Positions 23,787 through 30,927 of a DNA stretch of 31,512 bases are shown piece after piece. The stretch is from NCBI GenBank assembly GCA_002887195.1, contig PJAB01000266.1, positions 1 through 31,512 on the forward strand. The letters run 5' to 3'. The stretch comes from Chrysochromulina parva. Taxonomy: Eukaryota; Haptophyta; Prymnesiales; Chrysochromulinaceae. Positions within the stretch are counted from its first letter, which is position 1; each line of letters begins with the position of its first letter. The position numbers and the translations under genes were made by a program. Under the pieces are notes generated by a model. It searched no databases. It saw only the letters and a program-made list of their open reading frames with translations, and was not told the origin of the DNA.

Positions 23787-25550
23787 TTAAGAGAGCGTCG
23801 ACGCACGCGCGCTGCGTTCGCTCAAGCGTGCGCTCAAGCGTGCGCTCAAGGGCGATACCCCAGAAGGCGATGCGAGATGGGGAAGCCATGGGGATGGCGC
23901 CGCGCTGGGTGCGTCGTCCTGGGAGCTCGAGCTGCTGCGATGAGAACACTGCACGCTCCCATGCACGCTCCCATCGCCGGCGTTCGCGCTCGGTGCCTCG
24001 CCGGGGTCTTGCCTGATTTGGATGTCTTCGGGGGGGTCGAGGCTAGCTTTCGGGTTCGGAGTGAGCATTTGGGGTTCGGGCCTGGGAATGAGCGGTTTCG
24101 TCTTCATGAGGGCCACCTCCCTCTTCATCAGGCCAACACTGGCTTGCATCTCGGAGAAAATTTCCGCGAGCGAGCCGAGCTCGTCGACCTTGCCGAGCAG
24201 CTTCTCAAGTTTCGTCATCGCCTCGGCCGAGATCGCAGCTGGCAGCTTCTCAAGTTTCGTCATCGCCTCGGCCGAGATCGCAGCTGGCAGCTCGGTGGAG
24301 GCCGCGGGCGCCGTCGCGGGCGGCACGGGCGGTGGCGCGGTGGTCATTGCGGCCGCGGTCGGCGCGGTCAGCTCGCCGATTGCATCGTCATCCTCATCCT
24401 CGCCGTCCCCTTCCCCGAAGCTGTCGAGCAGCACGGCCACCACCACGTTGAGCATCACCACCTTCATCAAGATCCGGAAGGAATAGAAGTACGTGAGGAC
24501 GATGGGGTCGTCGCCGCCGCCCGTTGAGGTCAGGCCAAAGATGAGCGGTCGCGCGACCGCCTCTGACCACGACTCGCCCGACTGCACTTGGAAGAGCGTG
24601 TACATGGCGCGCGAGAAGGTGCCGTAGTACTCCATCCCGTAGATGTAGCCGCGCTTCGTCATGCTGGTGATGATCAACGTGTCGTCCGACACATCATCAT
24701 ACGTTTCGTAGGAGCCGCCCGCGCCAAAGCCGCGGAAGAGCTCGACGGCGAGGATGGCGTAGATGGCGAAGAAGATGAACATCACCACGAAGGCGTACGA
24801 GACGGCCGGGATCGACTTAAGGATCGACACGATGATCTGGTTGAGCTCCTTGACGCGCTTGAAGAGGCGGAAGACGCGGAAGGCGCGCATGAGCTTGAGC
24901 TTGTCAAACGGCGGCCCGAGAACGTTTGCCATCGTCGCCACGCCCACCGCCACAATAATCGTATCGAAGATGTTCCAACCAGTGATCCACTCTTTGACAG
25001 GCCCGCCATACCCCCACACGTTGGCCCACAGCTCGAAGATGAAGATGATGTTGAAGAAGGTGTCGGCGCCGTACCAAATTCCCGGGTATTGCAGGTCATT
25101 GGCGTCGGGATCAATTTCCTTCTCGACGATGTTGATCACAAAGTTTGCCATGATGATGAGCGCGACCGCCCCGGCGGTCACTGGGTGCTTGTAGAAGTCG
25201 TGCACTGCCTCTTGGAATGGCAACTGCTTCCCCGCGCCGAGCACGGAGCTTTCAATTGTCCGGGTGTCGTGGGCCACTTGGGTGACAATATCCGAGAATT
25301 CGGCCATCTTCAACACCTTCCTCCCGGGGGGCAAGAACTCGTCGAGCATTGCGTCGCTGATCTTGACGCAGCAGTCGAGCTTGGGGTTGAATATCGTGAC
25401 GAGTGCCTTGCGCAACTCGCTCCTCCCAATCCCACCGCTCCCATTGGTATCAAACTTGCGGAAGAGCTTTTCTGCTTCGTGCACTTTCACGCGCACTTCC
25501 TTTTTCCGCGCCGGTGTCGGAGGGCGTCTGGCCGCGGCCGCGGACGCCAT
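23787..25550 (-). CDS. Single-domain voltage-gated cation channel with N-terminal EF-hand
   Basis: A single exon of 587 residues starts at ATG 25550. An EF-hand loop lies at 34-45 (DTNGSGGIGRSE). A six-helix channel domain follows: S1 about 126-143, S2 163-180, S3 191-206, S4 216-235 with spaced positive charges (LKLMRAFRVFRLFKRVKEL), S5 250-272, pore helix and filter about 316-335 (TLFQVQSGESWSEAVARP), S6 353-378 (MLNVVVAVLLDSF). One six-helix unit means tetramer assembly, as in bacterial Nav or algal single-domain channels. The filter SGESW has one acidic residue per subunit, compatible with a Na+ or Ca2+ pathway; selectivity is not settled by sequence. The cytosolic tail is acidic, then Pro/Ala-rich, with a 45-bp tandem duplication (LPAAISAEAMTKLEK twice) and a coiled-coil stretch that may support tetramerisation. 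Confidence 0.9.
   Translation of the reverse strand: MASAAAARRPPTPARKKEVRVKVHEAEKLFRKFDTNGSGGIGRSELRKALVTIFNPKLDCCVKISDAMLDEFLPPGRKVLKMAEFSDIVTQVAHDTRTIESSVLGAGKQLPFQEAVHDFYKHPVTAGAVALIIMANFVINIVEKEIDPDANDLQYPGIWYGADTFFNIIFIFELWANVWGYGGPVKEWITGWNIFDTIIVAVGVATMANVLGPPFDKLKLMRAFRVFRLFKRVKELNQIIVSILKSIPAVSYAFVVMFIFFAIYAILAVELFRGFGAGGSYETYDDVSDDTLIITSMTKRGYIYGMEYYGTFSRAMYTLFQVQSGESWSEAVARPLIFGLTSTGGGDDPIVLTYFYSFRILMKVVMLNVVVAVLLDSFGEGDGEDEDDDAIGELTAPTAAAMTTAPPPVPPATAPAASTELPAAISAEAMTKLEKLPAAISAEAMTKLEKLLGKVDELGSLAEIFSEMQASVGLMKREVALMKTKPLIPRPEPQMLTPNPKASLDPPEDIQIRQDPGEAPSANAGDGSVHGSVQCSHRSSSSSQDDAPSAAPSPWLPHLASPSGVSPLSARLSARLSERSARASTLS
24196..24285 (-). repeat. 45-bp in-frame tandem duplication in the channel tail
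   Basis: Two near-identical 45-bp copies (24196-24240 and 24241-24285) encode a 15-residue unit twice, just before the tail coiled coil. They keep the frame and are probably copy-number variable. Confidence 0.9.
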
Positions 25551-25892
25551 GCTTGGCCTCGGTCCCTTGCCACAACCAGGTGCCGACCGATCAAACGCCA
25601 CAAAATCTCCCCAATATTTTTGGAATCGGATGGCGCATATTGAGGCGCGGGGGTTTTGAAGCAAGGCAAACTTTTGGTGACCGTTGGCCAACCTCAACTC
25701 CAGACTGCGATCCAAGAGGGTCTACAAAATTCACTCTTTGCTCGATTTGACACTGATTTGACTGGACTTGACTTGACTTGACTTGACCTCCCTGAGTTTC
25801 CCAAAAGTCGAAAAACGCAGGTACGCCCTGGTCACGCTGGGAGGTGCTTTGGGCGGTCGCGTGCTTTGGCGGCACCGGGACCGAGCGGTGGG
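25551..25892. promoter_or_regulatory. Bidirectional upstream region of the paralogous channel pair
   Basis: These 342 bp separate the start codons of two head-to-head channel genes and must hold both promoters. A TTGAC run (GACTTGACTTGACTTGACTT, about 25767-25786) is the clearest motif and recurs in the EF-hand/Hsp110 shared promoter (about 12933-12948). Core promoter elements were not recognised. Confidence 0.55.
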
Positions 25893-27170
25893 ATGTCTTA
25901 CAAGGCGTTGGCCGACGACGGTGGGGCACCTTCGACGAAGAACTGGAAGTCTGTACTTGGCCCCACGAAGAAGCTGCCCTTCCAGGACGCCGTCTACGAC
26001 TTCTACAACCACCCAATCACCGCAGCGTCGGTTGCGACCATCATCATCGCCAACTTCGTGATCAACATCGTCGAGAAGGAAATCGATCCCGATCCCAATA
26101 ATCTGCAGTTCCACGAATTTTGGCACGGCGCCGACACCTTCTTCAACATCATCTTCATCTTCGAGCTGTGGGCCAACGTGTGGTCATCCGGTGGGCCTGT
26201 CAAAGAGTGGATCACTGGTTGGAACATCTTTGATACGATTATTGTGACGGTGGGCGTGATGACGATGGCAAACGTTCTCGGGCCGCCGTTTGACAAGCTC
26301 AAGCTCATGCGCGCCTTCCGCGTCTTCCGCCTCTTCAAGCGCGTCAAGGAGCTCAACCAGATAATCGTCTCGCTGATTAAGTCGATCCCAGCCGTCTTCT
26401 ACGCCTTCGTGGTGATGTTCATCTTCTTCGCCATCTACGCCATCCTCGCCGTCGAGCTCTTCCGCGACTTTGGCGCGGGCGGCTACTACGAAACGTTCAA
26501 TGAGGTGTCGGGAGAAATGGAGCACGTCAACGCCATGACGCCGCGCGGCTACGTCTACGGGATTGAGTACTACGGCACCTTCTCGCGCGCGCTGTACACG
26601 CTCTTCCAAGTGCAGACGGGCGAGTCGTGGTCGGAGGCCGTCGCGCGCCCCGTCATCTTTGGCGGGATACACGGACTCACCGCCGCCATCTTCTTCATCA
26701 CCTTCGTCATTCTGATGCAAATGGTGTTGGTCAACGTTGTGGTGGCCGTCCTGCTTGATTCCTTTTCGGGAAGTCCGCAGGAGGACGCACCAGAGGAGGT
26801 TGGGGCCTCTAGCCACGCGGGCAACGAGTTTGGGCCCCCGGAGATCCCAGGGAAGATATCTCAGCCGCCGATGAGCTCGCCGCCGCCAAAGCCGTCCCTT
26901 GTTCGGACTCCTACGTCAGCGGTCCTCATGACTTCGCCCAAGCCCGTACCGGTAGCATCCTCCGTGGACTCGGGCGCCGCCGCGAAGGCGAGCTTGCAGT
27001 TCATGAGCAAGATGGATGAGGTCCTTGGCAAGCTCGCGAGCATCGACACGCTGGGCAAGGGAGTCGCCGATCTCCGACGCGAGCTCGCGCTCGTGCAGGC
27101 CGACGTAAGCCACATGAAGGCGGAATGGGCCAAAGCGGAGGCGGTGTCGCTGGCCTCTTTCCAAGCTTAG
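25893..27170 (+). CDS. Single-domain voltage-gated cation channel (paralogue without EF-hand)
   Basis: A single exon of 425 residues starts at ATG 25893. The transmembrane part is nearly identical to the neighbouring channel: S1 about 45-60, S2 81-98, S3 109-124, S4 134-153 (same LKLMRAFRVFRLFKRVKEL), S5 169-190, filter TLFQVQTGESWSEAVARP (about 236-253), S6 about 264-291 (VLVNVVVAVLLDSF). The filter differs only by Thr for Ser before GESW. The EF-hand segment of the paralogue is absent; similarity starts at LPFQDAVYDFY. The cytosolic tail is Pro/Ser-rich with a terminal coiled coil (MDEVLGKLASIDTLGKGVADLRRELALVQADVSHM). It lies head-to-head with its paralogue, so the pair arose by inverted duplication, and heterotetramers are possible. 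Confidence 0.9.
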   Translation: MSYKALADDGGAPSTKNWKSVLGPTKKLPFQDAVYDFYNHPITAASVATIIIANFVINIVEKEIDPDPNNLQFHEFWHGADTFFNIIFIFELWANVWSSGGPVKEWITGWNIFDTIIVTVGVMTMANVLGPPFDKLKLMRAFRVFRLFKRVKELNQIIVSLIKSIPAVFYAFVVMFIFFAIYAILAVELFRDFGAGGYYETFNEVSGEMEHVNAMTPRGYVYGIEYYGTFSRALYTLFQVQTGESWSEAVARPVIFGGIHGLTAAIFFITFVILMQMVLVNVVVAVLLDSFSGSPQEDAPEEVGASSHAGNEFGPPEIPGKISQPPMSSPPPKPSLVRTPTSAVLMTSPKPVPVASSVDSGAAAKASLQFMSKMDEVLGKLASIDTLGKGVADLRRELALVQADVSHMKAEWAKAEAVSLASFQA

Positions 27171-27828
27171 GCGCACGCGGCGCAGAAGCTCTCTCTGGTC
27201 CTGATTAGGAAGCTCTCTTGTCCGTCGCCGCCACAGCTACTTGGGGCAGTACGTCACACAGCACGCGCCGTTGCGGGCGCCGGATGATCACATTGGCGAT
27301 TGCACGGAGGATTGATCTTGCGCAGTTTCCAATTTGAGCCCCCCCGTTGCCGCGCCGCCTGCACTGTCGAACCGCACGCCGCAGCGCTGCGCGCCCCCAG
27401 TCGAACAGCGCCGCGGCGCTTGCCACTAAAATGAACAACTCGAAGCTAGGGGCGAAGGCCCTGATGGCTGAACTGTTTGCGCTGATTTGAACCACAATAC
27501 GCTTGAGTATCTACCGCTCTCCGATGTCATGGTGTGTGTAACTTTTCGTTTTAACGGTACACACAGCATCACAGCATGCATCACAGAACACAGTTCTGAG
27601 ACCCAGCCTCCCAGCGTTAGCTGAGTCTGAGCGACTGCAGTGTGCAGAGAGACTCTCTTCACTCTTGCACTCTTCTTACACGCAGGAGGCTTTTCTTGAT
27701 CGGAACCGTACGTTGAGACGGTGGAGTGGTGAGCGCGTGGGGGTGACCACGAATGACAAAAATCAGATCGGAGTTCTGGGAGTTTCACAGCCAATTTGTT
27801 TCACACTAAAAGCCGAACGCCGCGGTCG
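27171..27828 (+). other. Spacer between channel and macro/SIR2 gene
   Basis: Nothing coding was recognised. The region should contain the 3' end of the channel transcript and the promoter and 5' UTR of the macro/SIR2 gene. It is moderately AT-richer in its second half (about 27490-27800). A repeated AGGAAGCTCTCT-like motif occurs near 27180-27215. Confidence 0.45.
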
Positions 27829-30541
27829 ATGGCAGCGGGGCTCACGTGGGTATGCTGCTGCGCGTTGCTGCCCTTGCCGATCGTGCTTCGCCGATCTTTA
27901 CCTAGGTCGAGCAAGCCGCAGGCGAGCGTGGCCGGCGAGGGCGTCGACGGCGCGTCGAAGCTCAGCGGCCACCTCTTCGTCGTGCAGGGCGACGTGCGGA
28001 GGATCCGGGCGGACGCGGTGCTCTTCCCGACGCGGAACGTGAGCGATGGCAAGTGGTTTCCGAACGGGCCGCCCAAGGGCGCGGGCGGCGTGGCCTTCGA
28101 TAGCTTCACGCCCGAGCGCCGCGTGCAGCCGCTGCCCGGCACCGCGCCGAGTGAGCCCGAGATCTGGCTTTCGTGGGTGTGGCTGGCCGACGAGAGCGAG
28201 CCGCCAGTGGAGTGGTTTGTGAGCGCGGCGGAGCAGTACCTGCTCGAGGCGTACGCGCGTGTGCAGCAGCGCAAGAGCTCCGAGTGCCCCGCAGCCACCA
28301 TTTGCGAACGTGAACTCCCTCTCCTCGCGCTCCCTGTGCTCGGCACGGGATCGTCGGGTGCGAAGCCAAAGACGGGCTTCCTGCTCGCGGCGCTCGTTCG
28401 GATGCTGTCGGAGTTTGTGGCGTCGCACGCGGCGGACGTGGTGCTCGTGACGAGCACACGCCGGGTCCACTCTGCCGCCCAAGCCGTGCGCCGCTCCCTC
28501 GCGCGTGACGCCAGGTGGGCGCCGTGTTGGGCGATCCTCGGCACGCGGCTGCTACGATCGGCTGATCGACTGGCGGCGCTCGCTCGCTCGGGGCAGGTGA
28601 CTGTTGCCTCTGAGTGCGTCCGAGTGCGTCTGAGTGCCTCTGAGTGCCTCTGAGTGCCTCTGAGTGCCTCTGAGTGACTCTGAGTGCCCCTTGATTGCAT
28701 CCGAGTGCCTCTGAGTGACTCTGGTTCGTGTGCTCCCCTAATGAGCTTCGTCATCCAATGAGCTTCGTCATCCCCACGCCTCCTTCTTTGGGCAGCTCGT
28801 TCTATTCTTAGGCTCGGGCGCCTCGAAGGAGAACGACATCCCTGGCTGGTCAGAACTGCTCAGCTCCCTTGCAGTCGACGCCGGCATCTCGTCTGAGGTA
28901 TCTCCCCACTGCTGATCTCTCCCCACACGGCCTCTCCCCACACGGCCTCTCCCCACACGGCCTCTCCCCACACGGCATCTCCCCACACGGCATCTCCCCA
29001 CACGGCATCTCCCCACACGGCATCTCCCCACAGGAGGCTCGTCAGCTGCGACGGCTGATTGCATGCTGATTGCATGCTGATTGCATGCTGATTGTATGCA
29101 ATCATCTCCCCACAGGAAGCTCGTCAGCTGCGACGGCTCGCACTCAAGGATCAGGCCTTCGTCTTGCAGCATCGCCTCGGCGATGGTGATCAGCGAGTCG
29201 GTCGTACCAAGCTCCAAGCCCTCACCGTGGATCGCCTCAGCAGCGCCTACTACACCCTGTCCCATGCCTTGCTGGCGACGCTTCCCCACTCGGCTGCAGT
29301 GACTACCAACTCGGATCTGTCGTATGATGCCGCGTGCGAGGCGGCGGGGATCGAGGTGCGCGCCATCGTGGGCACCGGTTCGAGGAGTGCTCGGGACGGC
29401 GCGCTCAGTGCATGCTGATTGCTCCCTCATCAGGTGCGCACCTTGCCTTATGAGTCGCGCGCGCCGATCCGCGGAGGGCTCGGGAGGGCGCGCTGGTTGC
29501 TCAAGCTGCATGGCGACGTGAACCACCCGGAGGACATCATCCTCACGTGAGTGTGAATATGAATATGAATTTGAATGTGAAGAGGACATCATCCTCACGT
29601 GAGCTGATGACCTCTGACGACCTCTGATGACCTCTTTGATGACCTCCCTGATGACCTCTGATGACCTCCCTGATGGCCTCCCTGATGACCTCCCTGATGG
29701 CCTCCCTGATGACCTCCCTGATGGCCTCCCTGATGACCTCCCTGATGGCCTCCCTGATGGCCTGCCTCATCAGGTACTCGGATGGCAACCCATACGGCTA
29801 TCAGCGCGAGGCGCTCTCCGGCATCGTACAGACCCTCCTCATCACGAAGCACATGCTCTTCGTCGGCTTCTCGCTCACTGATGACGCCTTCAATCAGGTG
29901 AGTGCCCTTGATTGGCATGCTCTTCGTCGGCTTCTCGCTCACTGATGACGCCTCTCATCAGAACTGATCTCACTGATGACGCCTCTCATCAGATCTTATC
30001 GACCGTCCGCCGAGCGCTGCACCCCGCGAACGAGCTATGGCGAGATCCCGCGGGCGCCGCGCCGGGCGCGTCCGTGGGCGGTGGCTCGGCCTTTGGATCG
30101 GCCCTGACCCTTTCGGATCGACCATTTATGGAAGAGCTGTGGCCCGAGCTTGAGGCCGTTCCGATGGGGGAGGGGCTGGCGGGGAATGGGGCGGACCGGG
30201 CGCACCGACGGCGGAAGCTCGACATCTTTCTCGATCGGGTGCAGGTGCGATCTCCCCGGATGGCCCTTGATTGCCCTTGAGTGCCCTTGATTGCCACTGA
30301 TGAGCTCCTCGTCATGCTCGATCGGGTGCAGTGCCAGCTGAGCGACACGAGCATGCACCTGCTCGGAGACGACTTCGCGGGCGTCTTCACCTCGGCCGAT
30401 CTCGCGCTCAAGGCGGAGATCGCGCATCTCGTGGCCGAGCTCGAGGCAGATCCTCTCGCCCGATCCGCCGAGGCGTATGATGAGGTACGCTCGATGCTCG
30501 AGGCGCTCGGCGGCACGAGGGAGGCCGACACAGACGGCTGA
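27829..30541 (+). CDS. Macro-like domain fused to SIR2-like NAD-binding domain
   Basis: Seven exons (27829-28596, 28796-28897, 29116-29355, 29434-29546, 29774-29897, 29993-30244, 30332-30541) join in frame to 602 residues. A hydrophobic N-terminus (1-22) may be a signal or anchor. Residues about 47-225 resemble a macro domain: LFVVQGDVRRIRADAVLFPT and LALPVLGTGSSGAKPKTGFL, the ADP-ribose-binding loops. A SIR2-like Rossmann domain follows: LVLFLGSGASKENDIPGWSELL (257-278), VTTNSD (352-357, with Asn355 and Asp357), KLHGDVN (394-400, catalytic-type His396) and LFVGFSLTDDAF. These motifs match the SIR2-like NADase/defence-type branch more than histone deacetylase sirtuins, since no zinc-ribbon cysteines are seen. 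The end (about 450-602) is helical and unassigned. Likely work: cleavage or binding of NAD+ coupled to recognition of ADP-ribose. Confidence is higher for SIR2-like than for macro-like. Confidence 0.8.
28597..28795 (+). repeat. Macro/SIR2 intron 1: 10-bp CTCTGAGTGC minisatellite
   Basis: A 199-nt GT-AG intron, phase 0 (GGGCAG|GTGACT ... GGGCAG|CTCGTT). About ten CTCTGAGTGC/CTCCGAGTGC-type units (about 28608-28735) are followed by a 17-bp AATGAGCTTCGTCATCC unit twice. Confidence 0.8.
28898..29115 (+). repeat. Macro/SIR2 intron 2: 15-bp array plus introner with 36-bp repeat
   Basis: A 218-nt intron, phase 0. About eight CTCTCCCCACACGGC/CATCTCCCCACACGG units run 28917-29033; the last one changes CACACGG to CACAGG and so becomes an acceptor. 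CATCTCCCCACAGGAGGCTC and the next 16 bp occur at 29021-29056 and again at 29103-29138 (one mismatch, period 82), separated by GCTGATTGCAT units. Splicing to the first acceptor gives a stop after 11 codons; the second gives an open frame. Confidence 0.85.
29356..29433 (+). repeat. Macro/SIR2 intron 3, introner-like tail
   Basis: A 78-nt intron, phase 0 (ATCGAG|GTGCGC ... CATCAG|GTGCGC). The first nine bases, GTGCGCGCC, resemble the start of the next exon, GTGCGCACC. It ends GCATGCTGATTGCTCCCTCATCAG, the shared introner 3' tail. Confidence 0.75.
29547..29773 (+). repeat. Macro/SIR2 intron 4: duplicated donor plus CTCCCTGATGAC array
   Basis: A 227-nt intron, phase 2 (CTCAC|GTGAGT ... CATCAG|GTACTC). 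The exon end with its donor (GAGGACATCATCCTCACGTG and AG) occurs at 29530-29551 and 29582-29603, separated by a GAATAT/GAATTT hexamer run. Then 10- and 12-bp units CTCTGATGAC and CTCCCTGATGRC fill 29603-29765. Only the first donor preserves the frame. Confidence 0.85.
29898..29992 (+). repeat. Macro/SIR2 intron 5 containing a copied exon segment
   Basis: A 95-nt intron, phase 0 (AATCAG|GTGAGT ... CATCAG|ATCTTA). 38 bp of the upstream exon (29852-29889, CATGCTCTTCGTCGGCTTCT and onward) reappear at 29916-29953 inside the intron. There the exon bases CGCCTTCAATCAG have become CGCCTCTCATCAG, an acceptor. A second CACTGATGACGCCTCTCATCAG gives the functional acceptor at 29992; the first is followed by an in-frame stop. 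Confidence 0.82.
30245..30331 (+). repeat. Macro/SIR2 intron 6: introner-like, 15-bp repeat at the exon end
   Basis: An 87-nt intron, phase 0. CTCGATCGGGTGCAG ends the upstream exon (30230-30244) and also ends the intron (30317-30331). The body is CCCTTGATTG/CCCTTGAGTG units. Here the duplicated target lies on the 5' exon side, the mirror of the arrangement at 553, 14739 and 22876. Confidence 0.85.
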
Positions 30542-30927
30542 CCGAGGAAGGCATGCAAATGCCCACCACAACGCGAGTGAGCTGATCCAGCCGAGTCCGT
30601 CTTGAACACTACGGCACCCACACAATATCATGTAGAGAACCCCAGGAGGCTTTCACAGGAGGCTTTCACGCTCTGCCCCTTGCGCCTTGTAGACGCAAAG
30701 GGTCTCTCAGTCGGGAAATAGCACCTCCTTTTTTCTGTCTCAAAGAGCGCGTCGTCGACGGGGGCCGATGATGAAGCACGTGAGGTGGGGGCCATTTGGC
30801 CCTCGGCGACTGCGGCAGAGGTGTAAGGACAGTAGTTCCATTCTGCTCAAACTTAAATGACGAAGCCGAGCGGCGACGTGCTCGGCGGTCTGCCGTCTGC
30901 CGACTGCGACGCCACGGTCGGTACTCC
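30542..30927 (+). other. Spacer and probable 5' UTR of Nop14
   Basis: No gene was seen in these 386 bp. AGGAGGCTTTCAC occurs twice in direct succession (about 30644-30669). The region holds the 3' end of the macro/SIR2 transcript and the Nop14 promoter; no core element is clear. Confidence 0.45.

Noticed and set aside
24588..25643. Long plus-strand frame opposite the EF-hand channel
   Set aside because: Charge-rich antisense shadow; the minus strand has six transmembrane helices, S4 and pore in order.
25866..25892. Nine-codon upstream extension of the second channel
   Set aside because: It would start at TTG; the first ATG in frame is at 25893, and eukaryotic initiation favours it.
28917..29033. 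Regular array near 28917-29033 considered as CRISPR-like
   Set aside because: Units are 15 bp, contiguous and without unique spacers, and lie in an intron of a eukaryotic gene.
29543..29942. Minus-strand GHQGG-type repeat peptide
   Set aside because: Antisense reading of the intron 4 array in the macro/SIR2 gene; no start context or flanking coding signal.
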